Translations under genes and position numbers: made by a program | The notes under the pieces: model-generated | Databases searched by the model: none | Told to the model about the DNA's origin: nothing | What the model saw: the letters and a program-made list of their open reading frames with translations, nothing else | Shown: positions 44,540 to 56,577 of the stretch, one piece after another | How positions within the stretch are numbered: position 1 is the first letter of the stretch | Layout of the letters: every line of letters starts with the position of its first letter | Assembly (NCBI GenBank): GCA_009746045.1 | Contig: RPFO01000079.1 | Coordinates: 6,579,453 to 6,643,452 of the forward strand | Direction of reading: 5' to 3' | Source: Mesostigma viride | Taxonomy: Eukaryota; Streptophyta; Mesostigmatophyceae; Mesostigmatales; Mesostigmataceae | Length of the DNA: 64,000 nt

Positions 44540-44946
44540 GCTGGTGCCTGCATGGTTATAGGGCATTGGAGAGCAGATTGTGTGGTATAGTGTCAGCATT
44601 GTGACTCAGTGGCATAATACCTGTATTTTAGTCTGTACTAAGGCTCATGGGCCATGGTACACTCACTCTGATTTTAATCAGGATACAGCCAGGTTTTGGC
44701 TGGGGTTCATGCTGTTGACTACACAAGGTTGACAGGTCCATTACAGACCATGTATTCTATTTTAAAAGAAATGTATATTTGTACATACTTCTCACAATGG
44801 TCTGGGAACCTACATACTGGGGTTTATAGGGCGGGGTTCGATTCCCTGGTATTATGTTTCTACAATTAGCTGGCCTGTTCAGGTGTTTGCCTGTTCAGAC
44901 TTCCCTAGTTCCCCAGGGCAGGACTCGCACGTCCAAAAGCCTGAAA

Positions 44947-45480
44947 AACTGACTTTAATGAATATCAGTTCCAATGCACTTGGGAACCATCTAGTGATGA
45001 TTGAGTACCATAAATATGATGTTTGGACATTCATGCCACCACTTGTTGGGGGTACTACCCCCGACCACGCACCGGTGGCGAGCTAAAAATAGAAAAAGAC
45101 GCTATTTATGAGATACTTTGCCCAAGACAATCCACTTATCCAAATGACCTGCTCATACATTCCTGCAAAGTTCCCCCACTTCTAAAAAATCTGGGCTATT
45201 CACATGGTCAAAATAATCACATTTGTTTGAGTTATTAATTTCCCCGCAAAATGGGTACTTTTTTGAGCCAAAAAAAATAAATCAAATCATCAACACATCG
45301 AATGGGGTCATCCATACATGCGAAATTCCACTGAGTGGGGGGAAACACAACCCCAAAGTTTGAGCTCATTCTGACAAGCGTAGCTCAAGTTATTGATTTT
45401 TCTGTGATGCCACCTGGGTAGACGCTAAAAGAGAATTGAGCTAGTGCTGAGCCAAAATGACATCTGTTTTGCTACCCTAG
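44947..45480. repeat. Diverged direct repeat, right member
   Basis: Partner of 36340-36965. It begins about 410 bases after the end of the Copia-like pol. It contains GGGGGTACTACCCCC, GAGCTAAAAATAGAAAAAGA and AAAGTTTGAGCTCATTCTGA in the same order. Confidence 0.6.
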
Positions 45481-46075
45481 ACACCCAAAAACATGCCCAC
45501 TTTGATCACGGAGTGTGAGGAGGATGTCCGGAGCCTCATACGCCCCACCCCTCCATCGGCACAGCCAGCCTTGTGAGTCTACCCTTATCAACAAGGCTGG
45601 TAGGACGACACGCCTGAGCAGCATATGTAATGCCTATCTCAGGCTAATAATGTGTGATTTTGTGCCAACAACCAAGTTGTATCACCCAACAACACATTAA
45701 AAACCCTCTTCCAAAATGCCCAACAAGCTGGACACGTGGAGGACCACACACGCAGTATATAAAGAGAAAATAAGCTGACTTTTTATCCAGCCAACCTGTG
45801 GCTAGCTGCTCTGGTTAGCATGACAAAGGCTATCAATTTACTCAGTGGGAAAGGTGAAGAGACCATTGGAACAACCTACCTGACGCATGTGCCACCAAAG
45901 CATTGTGTCCCGCAAAATGCACACTGCCTCCTTTCTAACAAGCACGAGCCACTTTCTTTAGGAGACAGGTGCCAGCTCGTCAGTGTCTGGGGAAAATGAT
46001 GCCGCTGCTTAGGAAGACCGCGTGAATTTCCTCGAACGCAACTGTCTATAAAGCAAAAGAAATTTCAGAGAAGCC

Positions 46076-46636
46076 ATGGAAATAAAAGCATTACACCTTC
46101 CCGACAGGTTGCGGGCCACGCGCTGCAGAAAGCCAGCCATGACAGTCACAGACGAACTTGCTAAAAGATATCCAGGAATCCAGCGATGCAGCGCCAGGAC
46201 CCGCAACTTCCTGGCTGCATCTGGCCGGAAAGAAGGCAAAAAGCTTACGCTCAACGAGCTAAGAAAGCAGGAAAACGCTAGCTTAAGACGTTTAATACAA
46301 GAACGTACCATAACGGGCATTTATTCGTGCCCAGGCGCACAAGAAAGGCCACCCTTTCATGGAGAGGTTGCGCACACATCGCGCAGGCCTAATGTTATCT
46401 TACCGCAAAATGACGGGAAAGGTAAAGATAGCAGCGGGAATTTTTACGGCTTTAGAAACATCATTAAACTAGCTTTCCTTACGACCATCAAAACTGGCAA
46501 CAATCGACAATCACACCGGCAGGCATCCATTATACTTTATTCATCCCGACAGAAAATCAGGCCGGACCCCCCCTGCCGATGGCAAAGAAAAAAAGCCCGC
46601 GACATTATAGATCGCAACCATCCCACCATAAATTAG
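46076..46636 (+). CDS. Hypothetical 186-codon ORF
   Basis: Starts MEIKALHLPDRLRATRCRKP and has a basic, helix-prone middle (ELRKQENASLRRLIQERTIT). No domain was recognised and no splice sites are needed. It may be chance; composition is only mildly protein-like in the second half. Confidence 0.25.
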   Translation: MEIKALHLPDRLRATRCRKPAMTVTDELAKRYPGIQRCSARTRNFLAASGRKEGKKLTLNELRKQENASLRRLIQERTITGIYSCPGAQERPPFHGEVAHTSRRPNVILPQNDGKGKDSSGNFYGFRNIIKLAFLTTIKTGNNRQSHRQASIILYSSRQKIRPDPPCRWQRKKARDIIDRNHPTIN

Positions 46637-46991
46637 AATCAGTAGCTAATTTTCTCCAACAATCGAGCATTTTTTCTGCTTTTCGCGTGCCAGCTTTGTC
46701 ACGTTTCGTCTAAAAGCAGTCGCCATGGCCACTTCCGCAAGGGGTGCGCGCACCGTGCACCCACTTTTCACGGTACGGAGGGTACCGCGGAATTTTTTTG
46801 GCGCGGAAAATATTCGCCGCGCCGAGTCCCCTTAATTGTTGCCTATGTGTTTCATTTTGTCATTTGTTTGCTGTGGCAATTTATCATCTGACAAGTAGAC
46901 GGGCGCCATAAGACGGGCGCCAATACTAACCTGTTGAGAGTATGACGGGGAAACTATTGTAATACGTCTTACTTTGTCAAGTGGTATTTTA

Positions 46992-47060
46992 ATTGTCATG
47001 GATTTCTTGTACTTATTGTCATGGATTTCTTGTACTTATTGTCATGGATTTCTTGTACTT
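46992..47060. repeat. 23-bp tandem repeat, three perfect copies
   Basis: ATTGTCATGGATTTCTTGTA plus CTT repeats three times without a mismatch. Confidence 0.95.
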
Positions 47061-47457
47061 ATATTTAATATGTACTGGGTTTTTATGAGATTAGTATCTG
47101 GGATTAATGTAACTCACCGCCAGAAGGTCATTGTACTGGAGGCTCTACCGAGGTGATGGGATTAATTCCTGGAGAAACCTCATAGAATTAACCTGTATGT
47201 ATTTAATTTTGTGTGTTTCTAATATCTGGTGGTACTATGTAATGCCACTTCCATAGGTTTTTATCCATTTCTCATGGAATGGTTTTCCCTGTGGCAGATC
47301 TGTTTCTTTTCCAGTTCCTTAAAAAGAAAGGGCTGGGGGAATGGCATTGGCCATTAAAGACATCTGTTCAAGCTTCAAGCTGGAGTGAAGGACATTTCAA
47401 GCTACTTCAAGGGTCCCTGGCAGGGGATGTGATCCCTAAAGAAAAGAAGGGATTGGA

Positions 47458-47880
47458 GTTAACGTAAAGGATTTACGTTAGATGGATAGAGATTGTTACG
47501 CTCTTTCCAACGGCACCTTGAACGCCTCATTTGGTTACGGGACGTAAAAGTTATGATGTTTCCTAGGCTGTGCCGACAGTACCCGGCGCGCCACTGTGGG
47601 CGCGTACGGACACAGGATGTACAAGTGTCACATTGATAGTCCGCAGGACATTGACAGGACTTGTACAGGACTTGATGGTCAATTGATAGGTAGGCGTGCT
47701 GTAGCGCGCCAGGACCTATGAGACAATTGATGCTGAGTAGTGTACGGATAGGTCCACAGGACTAGCCGTATGGACAATTGATAGATCTGCGCGCCAAAGG
47801 CGTGCCAGAGTCTGTGTGATCAATTGATTGACAGTTCAGCTGTGACAGTACAGCTGAATACTTGGACGCGTCCCTAGCAA
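47458..47880. repeat. Left arm of long inverted repeat bounding a 13.2-kb segment
   Basis: The sequence from AGTTAACGTAAAGGATTT to GACGCGTCCCTAGCAA is repeated in inverse orientation at 60196-60635 with few differences. TTAA lies at the outer end (47459-47462). The octamer CAATTGAT recurs at 47680, 47724, 47775 and 47821, spaced 44-51 bases, resembling subterminal binding sites. These arms could be the terminal inverted repeats of a large element or two inverted copies of a ~430-bp repeat. Confidence 0.85.
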
Positions 47881-49360
47881 GCTATATGTGTGACTTGGTC
47901 GCTCTATAGGACGCTAGCTCTTGCGTGCACGCTCTTTTGGCACAGCGACCCTGTCGTCTGTGCTACGTGCAGTCTCGGACGTGACGTGACTTACGTCTGT
48001 GTTTTCTCATTATAACAAAGGCAACTTTCCTGCAAGAGCCATGGATTTCCTCGGGAGTAAACTCTCATTCAACTCATTCCAGATGGTTGCAAAAAAGTCG
48101 CTGAAATCCGCAGCGAGGTCAGCTTTCCGAGAGCTGAGCCGCACCAAAGCTGGCCAACCACATCACCTAAAATCGGTCCGTCCGGTTACATGAGATCCTG
48201 GGAATTTTGGCGCGAACGCGTCGCGTTGAGGACGACGGGACCAGAAAAATTCCACCTCGCATGGCTGTCGACCCTATGTCCGCCGGAATATCAGTCAAAA
48301 GTCAATTATGCATGTTAAGTCGCTGCGATGGATGCAAACGACGCGTAAACTCTCCTGCTTTGCGATGATGCATGGTAGATATTATTCGCGTATGTTCATG
48401 CGTCAAAATAATTCGCAAACTGAGACGCTGATTTTTTGTGTCGGCCAGATCTGGAATTGGCAGCGAAAATGCATGTTTATTAATTGTGGGGGAAACTTTT
48501 TTGTTGGAAGCTCACAATTCCCAAAAGGTGGAATCCGAATGGGCTTCAAGTCTACTTTCACGAGCGCTAATCAGTTTTTCGAGAAACGAATCACATTTTC
48601 CAGGCTGTCGCATTACCTGCCGGCAGGTCAGATTTTGCTGTTTTCAGTGACGTTTACGACCGTCCTTGCTTGATGCGTTTCTTCCTTTTTTTCGGCTCAC
48701 GGCATGGCGGGGCTTGTTCCAACATGCCTGCGGAGGTGTAAGCTGTGTAGCCATGATTTAAAAGTCACATATTGCTCTCGCGCCACCATCTGTTACTGCT
48801 CGACACTGCAAGAAACACTGGTTGCCTGCTCGCAACGCAAGCACAAGCACGACAACGGTGCCCTAATCCACATCCAGGCGTGTATTTCCGAGAAAAACTT
48901 CAGGCTTTTGTCGCGGCATACCTTCGGTGTTCCAAGCCGTTCACCGCTCCCCGAAATAGTCTTATGACTCGCTTTTATAGCATTGTGGGTTCGCGTCCGC
49001 CATCTCCGCCGGGTGCTGACACGAGATGTTCGCGCTGAACCTGGACTGCAAGGTCGCCCGCTACCGGCTAGCTGTACGTATTTAGCAAGCTCTGGATGAT
49101 ATTGTCATGGTTTTGGTGCAGGAAGGTGCTGTGGGGGGGTCTATCTCACCTCTTTACCTAGCTTTCCTCCTCCTAGCTTGACAGCTAAGTTTGCATCAGG
49201 AAGTCATGCTTGTTGACAAAGCTCGATGGATATAAACCTTGGGATGTGCTGTGAAGGTGTTAGCATGCTTGCTTGAAGAATTGAATGCGTATTTGTGCAA
49301 GCCATGGACATTTTTTATTAAGGGCAGTAGGTAGCAGCCACGTTCTTATTCAATTGTGTC
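47881..49360. other. Interior of the 13.2-kb segment, no recognised gene
   Basis: Several short frames exist (for example 48308-48673) but none has recognisable features. Confidence 0.4.
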
Positions 49361-49363
49361 AGG

Positions 49364-49472
49364 ACGTCTATGTTGCCTTTACTGCACTCTGTCCTAGAGG
49401 AGTTTGATGCCACTGTAGATGACTATGACCAGTGGGGTGGTGAGGATGGGCCGGTGTGCTGGGGTGTGGGGT
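49364..49472 (+). other. Candidate exon, plus strand
   Basis: After TTGTGTCAG the frame reads TSMLPLLHSVLEEFDATVDD and YDQWGGEDGPVCWGV, then a GGTGAGCC donor-like end. Acidic and coding-like; the rest of any gene was not found. Confidence 0.3.
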
Positions 49473-49591
49473 GAGCCTGAAGGGCACCTTGGATCACGTG
49501 ACCCTTAGGCAATCATGCGAGGCTGTGCAGTTTATGGCTTGTGATGTATGGATGCAGCGGGTGAGGCAGGTTGTCGTTGCCGTGGCCTGTG

Positions 49592-50471
49592 TTAGTGAAC
49601 TCTATCATCTTTTAACTTACCCAAAGCCCCCCTAGACCTAAACTGCCTCGCCTTCTTTGAGGGGTTGCCTTCTTTGAGGAGTGCCATGTCTTGAAAGGTT
49701 TGTTGGGGCCCTGGCATTTCAGAGTAGGTTGAGGTGGAGAGGGGTGGCACACTGCTAGGTGATGGCAGGGCCATCCATGTGATGCACCTTACGTTGGGAT
49801 GGGGACCATGCATTTGTTCTTGTTGCTAGCATGGGCAGGGTGAGCGGCTGGGAGTAAGGTGTAAGTGCTACTTGCGCCACTGTCCGAAAGGGGAGCTCCA
49901 TGCGGTGGGCAAACAGCGTTGCAAGCGTACACTTAACACAAATGTGGTCTGATGCACTCAGCTGACCTGCCATTTCTCTTGATGCACCAAACCACACTAA
50001 AGGCTTGATATAGCCGGTAGGAAATGCATGTGCATGCAGTGTCAAAAGCAGAGAGGGACACTGTTAGCACATGAGTGTGATTGTAAACCGATGAGTGTGA
50101 GCCTCCCCGTGCCATCCCATGCATTTTACACCTATTTTTGGCAAGCCCCCATCATGCCGCAGTTATGCACCGCCTATGCAAGGGGGATGAATAGACAGTT
50201 ATAGGTGTGTTGAGGGATGAGATAAGGGTAAACATGAGGAGCCATGCAGGCTAAAACGGAAGGGCGATGTCAACAGTGTGTTTGCCCAGATTTTGATGTC
50301 AGGAGGGGCTGAAAGATCAGTGGCCACGATAAACCTAGGTGGATTACATGAGAGATGACACGACCATGAGAGGGTGGTAGATGAGTTCAACTGAGAAGAG
50401 CTAGCATTACATGCACAGATTCTTAATGACCTATGGACTGTCCAAGGGTTGGAGTTCAGTGCACGTTCCAA
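49592..50471 (-). other. Coding-like minus-strand region, unrecognised
   Basis: The minus strand holds possible exons. One begins after CTAGCTCTTCTCAG near 50400, another after GATCTTTCAG near 50310 (PPDIKIWANTLLTSPF). A frame near 49755-50045 (KPLVWFGASREMAGQLSASD) and one at 49592-49813 ending SRGALGKLKDDRVH also look protein-like. No family was recognised and no complete model was reached. Confidence 0.25.
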
Positions 50472-50479
50472 AGACTATG

Positions 50480-52295
50480 ATGAGCATGACGATGATGGCA
50501 AGGGGGCGGGGGGGCGCAATTAGGACAGGCACTGATGCAGAATTATGTTGTACAGCAGCTAGGTGCTGAGCTCAATTGAATAGCAGCCCAAGCCACTGCT
50601 GTCCTTGATTGCGCTTTGTATTTCCATGTAGCAGAGAGGCACCTGGCAGATATATATTTGGATTAGCTGCTATAAGACACGCACAGCAGGGGTGCCCAGC
50701 AGAGTGGGCCAAGTACTGCAAAGGAGATTGTGTGTGCTGCCGAGCGGGGCCCGTTTAGAAAAGAGACTGGTCAGCCGACAGGCACGACTGGTCAGCCAAG
50801 CTCCCCTTCTTGAGGCTTGTAGGCACTATGGTGCTTGTTCCGAATGCCAGCATCTACTGTGATTGATGGTGATTTTATCCCTTGATGATCGCTTTTTTAG
50901 TCTGTGTTGGCTAATGTATCCAGCCCCAGTGGCATGTATATGAATCCCATGACAGCCATGACGATAATTGAGTGAAGAATGCAAAGTTTTCCAAGACAAT
51001 GGCGCAGAATATGGAGTATTTTTGCAAAAATCGCTCTATTTCTGCTTGCATCCGTCACTTTTAGTGGGCCGGCAGTGGTCCTAATATGTCCAACTTGTGT
51101 TCTAGTGTAAATTCAAGTATTGTGCTATTAATGTGACGAATTCTGGCATGATTGGGCCGCATATGTGCTGGCAGGGGCTTCATAAGTTTGAAAATAATGC
51201 ACTAAAACGGTGTTTTGGCTCATGTATGCCAGAATTATAGCACATAGTTTGGTCCTACATTGCATACTTAAGGGCGGTTTTTGTCTTTGGATATAAATTA
51301 ATAAGCATGACCATTTCCAGCTGAATTGGACTACATTTACTACTTGTGTGTGGCTGCTATGCCTCCTTATGCCTGGAAAACATCGTTTTTTGCACTTTTC
51401 CACGTCACGGTTTGATGCTAAAAATAGGTCAGTTGGCCCCCCAATTAATGTGATGTGAACAGGGTCCTAGGGGGACCTTAAGTCCAGAAAGGCACCCCGA
51501 TCTGACTATATGTGTGGGAGATATGACCCCATGTAACAAAAAAGGCCGTTTTTAGGTGATGTGCGGTTCGAAAATTATATAAACCACGCTTGTGCTGCGT
51601 TCTAGGTCCAAGAAATACCGAAAGTGAAGTCTGACCTATAAGGTGCGCTCGCTGCCCAGCCTGAACGTCCCTAAGACATGGTCGACAATGGAAATCGGGC
51701 AAGAATATCACGGCCCAGGCGCTCCCATGTCAAATACTCCGTTTCTAAACTCGAGACTATAGTCAAAATCGTCCACAAAAATTTCCTGGCTTGATTCCCA
51801 CCACCATTGCTAATACACTAACATGTTTGTGCCCAAATCGACCCTCCGCGAGCAGGCGATCTGCGACCCATTTGTGTTGTGCCGCTGTGCTACAGCGCTA
51901 CACATAAAAACTTGCGCAGAAAATTTCAGAAAATTTTCACAGCCTTTAAGCATAACTAACAACCTTTCGTTTTTGCTACTGGGCGCCCGAAATGATAAAC
52001 GCACGTGAAAACGCCGGCCACGATTGTCAGGTCGCCATATCCACCTCAGATCATTCCCGCACCCACTTTTTCGCTCCAAAATCGGTCATATTTTTGGTCG
52101 AGGTACCTACTTTCCCGCCATTATACCCGGTACCCGGGTACGGAATCCGGGTACCATGTGCCGGTACCACGGCCCACGGGTCGGGTACATCATGCCGGGT
52201 ACGGTCCACATGGGGTACGGTCCATATAGTGAACCCCCCCCCCCCCCCGGTACCTCGGTTATAGTAAATTGGTCCTTAATTTAGGACAAAGTCCT
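50480..52295. other. Gene-free stretch
   Basis: No convincing coding frame. Near 52110-52210 there is a GGTACC/GGGTAC-rich stretch followed by a run of about 14 C. At 52276-52302 an AT-rich palindrome with a 3-base AAA centre abuts the left end of the first TTAA element. Confidence 0.4.
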
Positions 52296-52302
52296 AAATT
52301 AA

Positions 52303-54001
52303 CCCCTCATTGGTCTTGCAGCCGATTTTCCGCCAAAAATCGACTTGCAGCCGATGCATCGGCTGCTCCGCGGGGGACCAAATTGCGCGAAAACTATTGA
52401 GAATTAGGAAAAGTTTAGCTGAGAAGATCGAAAGTTTATAATTTTCCTCACAGCATGGTACTAGGGTTCGCATACTTCTGACAAAGTTATAGAGGTGTTC
52501 TGGCCGGTCAAAGTACAAGGGGTCAGGGTACTTTTTCACGTACAACGTGCATTCCGGAAAACGACGACCTGGCCATGGCGGCTTGCGCCCACGCATGGCA
52601 TTTACGTTTGCGTTCGAATTTTCTGGCCAAACTTAGGAAATTGATTTTATACGTCCTAAAGATCACACAGGCCAATTTTTGGTTCGCGGGAATGCCATTT
52701 GATAGGTGTCGGCAGCGTTCTTGCTGGAAAAAACTGCGATCAGGCCGGACGATAGAAACGTTGACAGCAATACCTTTCCGGCGTATTTTAAAGGATATAT
52801 TGGTTTCTTTGTACTTTTTATGGTACATTGTAGTCGTAAACGTGCAAGGGTGGCAAGAAATCGCCGAATCTAGCGACCATGCTGCACAACTTTGGTGTGC
52901 CATTTTGCGCCATTTTGCGGCCACCGCCTGGGCCAAGGTAACGCCATCCATGCCTGGTAAAGCTTCAGCATCGTTTTCCTATCGATGTTTGACGTTTATA
53001 TGTACGTTCTAGCTTGTGTAGCACATTCTTTTTGCATTATTCATGCTCTTTCTTGACCCTGGCCTGGCCCCTTTCCAAAACACCCTTCTTAGATGCTTCC
53101 CTCAGTCAGTTGACCTGCCACAGTGTGATGGTGATAAGTTTTAGATGCTGTATGGGTTTAAATACCTCCATATATGTTTGTGATACATTTCCCATACACA
53201 TATTGCATGAGTGTGAGGCAGTTGGCTGGTCTCTGTGGCATCATCAAGCACGTAACCGGTGAGTAAAAGCTTCCCATTGACAGCATGTGCCACCAGGTGT
53301 GCTGGCCATCACCTGGCGAGCTATAGCAGCTTAGGCCTAGTTTATCCTTGCTAGGGCAGGCTGAAATAGGCTCAACGTCACTAGTTTGTTGGTGGCTGCC
53401 TCCTACAATGTATGCCTTGCGTAGGGTATCGGTACCACGTTACCTACGTGCATGGACAAGGTGGCACCTGCACATAGGTGCCATGTAAGGGCAGTGTGAT
53501 GATGCAGTTATGTTTCCCCATCATTGTGGAAGGGAAATGTATTGTATGGCATGGTTGGGGGCCATATTACTAGGTATTAGTAGGTAGTATGCCCACCCCT
53601 ACCCCCTTGGTTGCTTTTTACCAACGGTACCCCTATGGGCTGTACTGGGTGTAACTGCTGGTATACCCACCCAAATGATGACCCCAATGGCTCAAACTGT
53701 TCAGCAACTAATTGTTTATCATCCCTGAAGTGGTAGGTGCCTAGGTCTTATAACATAATTCAAAATGCACATTCTACCAAATATGAAAACGCGCGTCTCG
53801 ACCCCCCTATCTTTGGCGGTAGTTTTCTATGGCCTACCCTGCAGATATGTTAGGTTGTGATAGCTCACCCCGAAGGGCAACTCATGGACATGCTTGACCC
53901 CCAAGGACAGCCCTTGGATGTTGGTAGGTTGGCTGTGGGGTGGTTTGCAAATTTAGCATTTTGCAGCCGATTTTTCGGCTTTAAATGGGACCAATGAGGG
54001 G
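52303..54001 (+). mobile_element. piggyBac-like non-autonomous element, copy 1
   Basis: Flanked on both sides by TTAA (52299-52302 and 54002-54005), the piggyBac target duplication. Terminal inverted repeats are CCCCTCATTGGTC at both ends. It contains the palindrome CAGCCGATGCATCGGCTG near its left end and a CCGATTTTTCGG hairpin near its right end. Length 1699. Open frames of up to 145 codons exist but none resembles a piggyBac transposase, so it is probably mobilised in trans. Confidence 0.75.
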
Positions 54002-54096
54002 TTAAGGACCGTGGGAGGGTTAACAAAAAGACCCTGGGTAGTGAGGTCAAATCCAGACACAGCATGTGTATTAATTATTATTATATTGAGATGTAT

Positions 54097-54352
54097 TCGG
54101 TGTTCTCTGAACGTAGTTTCTTTATAACAGATGAGAATGAACGCCGCTATGTGAGTGGTACTACGGGACGGTGGGCCTTGGGCTGGACCGGTTCCATGAG
54201 TTAGAATTAGTTGGCCAGTTTTGTATGGCCATTTCTAGTTCGTTAAGTTAAGTAGCAATTAAGTTACTGTTGCTGACGGCTCATGAGGCGAGCCCGGGCT
54301 ACGCCGCCCTAAAGTGCCATTTGCACGATGTTCTAGGTCTCTTTTTCTTGTA
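54097..54352 (+). repeat. Direct repeat, first copy (partner at 57172-57431)
   Basis: About 255 bases from TCGGTGTTCTCTGAACGTAG to TAGGTCTCTTTTTCTTGT are nearly identical in both places. The second copy carries a small ACA insertion. The first lies between the two TTAA elements; the second lies after copy 2. Confidence 0.9.
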
Positions 54353-54734
54353 ATCGGATGTATGGGGTATGGGTATGGCGGATTACAAGAAATTTAATGC
54401 TGCCCTAATCGCGTCAGCCTTTTGGCTGGCGGTGGCCGATTAGAGATGGCGTGTGACTGACATAGCTTGAACAGTCACGTGACTGTGAAAAAGAAATTAA
54501 AATTACCCTCGTCGGTTTTCTCCCCGCAGCTGGGTTCTTGGCCGACGAGAGACTATAAAATACTTCGCGTTTGCCTGCGCCAGGCACCTGTACGGAACTC
54601 TGAAACCATGAGTAAGATTTCCGTGCCACGCTGCAGTGCCTACCGCTTTGCTGCGGAATGACGCAGCAGGGTTGCAGTTCCTGACTGCTGACTGCCGAAG
54701 GAAGGGTGGTCGGGTTACTTTTAGTGGGCATTGT

Positions 54735-54762
54735 GATGGACGACAAGTCTGCCGGCCCTCGC
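54735..54762 (+). other. Candidate first exon between the two TTAA elements
   Basis: ATGGACGACAAGTCTGCCGG...CGC is followed by GTAAGTAG, a strong donor. It would encode MDDKSAGPR and continue in phase. The TTAA element inserted at 54885 would lie in the following intron. Unproven. Confidence 0.25.
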
Positions 54763-54888
54763 GTAAGTAGAAAAATATTTACCAGCATCCGCTCTTATGG
54801 GTGCGTGAGGTCTCGGGAATGTGGTGGGGACGAATTCCGGAATTATGCAATATTTCGATTCAGACCGAGACTTAAGGGGCCAGTTTAA

Positions 54889-56577
54889 CCCCTAAATGGT
54901 CTGAGATCCTGCCGATAAATCGGCTGGATCTTCACAATTTTGCAAACCAGATGCCATCCAACCTACCCATATCCAATGGCTGTCCTTGGGGGCCAAGCAT
55001 GTCCATGAGTTGCCCTTCGGGTTGGTATATCACAACCTCACATATATGCAGGGTAGGCCATGTTTAACTGCCGTCAAAGTCAGGGGGGTCAAGACGCGCG
55101 TTTTCATTTTTGGTAGAATGTGCATTTTGAATTATGTTATAAGACCTAGGCACCTACCACTTCAGGGATGATAAACAATTAGTTGCTGAACAGTTTGAGC
55201 TATTGGGGTCATAATTTGGGTGGGTATACCAGCAGTTACACCCAGTACAGCCCATAGGGGTACCGTTGGTAAAAAGCAACCAAGGGAGTAGGGGTGGGCA
55301 TACTACCTCCTAATATGGCCACCAACCATGCCAAACAATACATTTCCCTTCCACAATGATGGGGAAACATAACTGCATCATCACACTGCCCTTACATGGC
55401 ACCTATGTGCAGGTGCCACCTTGTCCATGCACGTAGGTAACGTGGTACGGACACCCTACGCAAGGCATGCATTCTAGGAGGCAGCCACCAACAAACTAGT
55501 GGTGTTGAGCCTATTTCAGCCTGCCCTAGCAAGGATAAACTAGGCCTAAGCTGCTATAGCTTGCCAGGTGATGGCCAGCACACCTGGTGGCACATGCTGT
55601 CAATGGGAAGCTTTTACTCACCGGTTACGTGCTTGATGATGCCACAGAGACCAGCCAACTGCCTCACACTCATGCAATATGTGTATGGGAAATGTATAAC
55701 AAACATATATGGAGGTATTCAAACCCATACAGCCTCTAAAACTTATCACCATCACCCTGTGGCAGGTCAACTGACTGAGGGAAGCATCTAAGAAGGGTGT
55801 TTTAGAAAGGGGCCAGGCCAGGGTCAAGAAAGAGCATGAATAGTGCAAAAAGAATGTGCTACACAAGCTAGAACGTATATATAAACGTCAAACATCGATA
55901 GGAAAACAATGCTTAAGCTTTACCAGGCATGGATGGCGTTAACTTGGCCCAGGCGGTGGCCGCAAAATGGCGCATTTCGGCACACCAAAGTTGTGCAGCA
56001 TGGTCGCTGGATTCGGCGATTTCTGGCCACCCTTGCACGTTTACGACTACTATGTATCATAAAAAGTACAAAGAAACCAATATATCCTTTAAAATACGCC
56101 GGAAAGGTATTGCTGTCAACGTTTCTATCGTCCGGCCTGATCGCAGTTTTTTCCAGCAAGAACGCTGCCGACACCTATCAAATGGCATTCCCGCGAACCA
56201 AAAATTGGCCTGTATCATCTTTAGGACGTTTAAAATCAATATCCTAAGTTTGGCCAGAAAATTCGAACGCAAACGTAAATGCCATGCGTGGGCGCAAGCC
56301 GCCATGGCCAGGTCGTCGTTTTCCGGAATGCACGTTGTACGTGAAAAAGTACCCTGACCCCTTGTACTTTGACCGGCCAGAACACCTCTATAACTTTGTC
56401 AAAAGTATGCAAACCCTAGTACCATGCTGTGAAGAATTTTATAAACTTTCGATCTTCTCAGCTAAACTTTTCCTAATTCTCAATAGATTTCGCGGCATCT
56501 GGTCCCCCGAGAAGGGGCCGATGCATCGGCTGGAACTCGATTTTTGGCGGAAAATCGGCAGCAAGACCATTTAGGGG
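54889..56577 (-). mobile_element. piggyBac-like non-autonomous element, copy 2 (inverted)
   Basis: Same element as copy 1 in opposite orientation, flanked by TTAA (54885-54888 and 56578-56581). Its terminal repeats are CCCCTAAATGGTCT at both ends, differing from copy 1 at three positions near the start yet matching each other. Length 1689. With copy 1 it forms a 4.3-kb palindrome with an 887-base spacer. A 142-codon frame (MDGV/NLAQAVAAKW...) is open in both copies, but most differences between them change amino acids. Confidence 0.75.

Noticed and set aside
44830-44860. tRNA gene suggested by GGGGTTCGATTCCCTGG
   Set aside because: A T-arm can be drawn, but no complementary acceptor strand or D/anticodon arms are present within the right distance.
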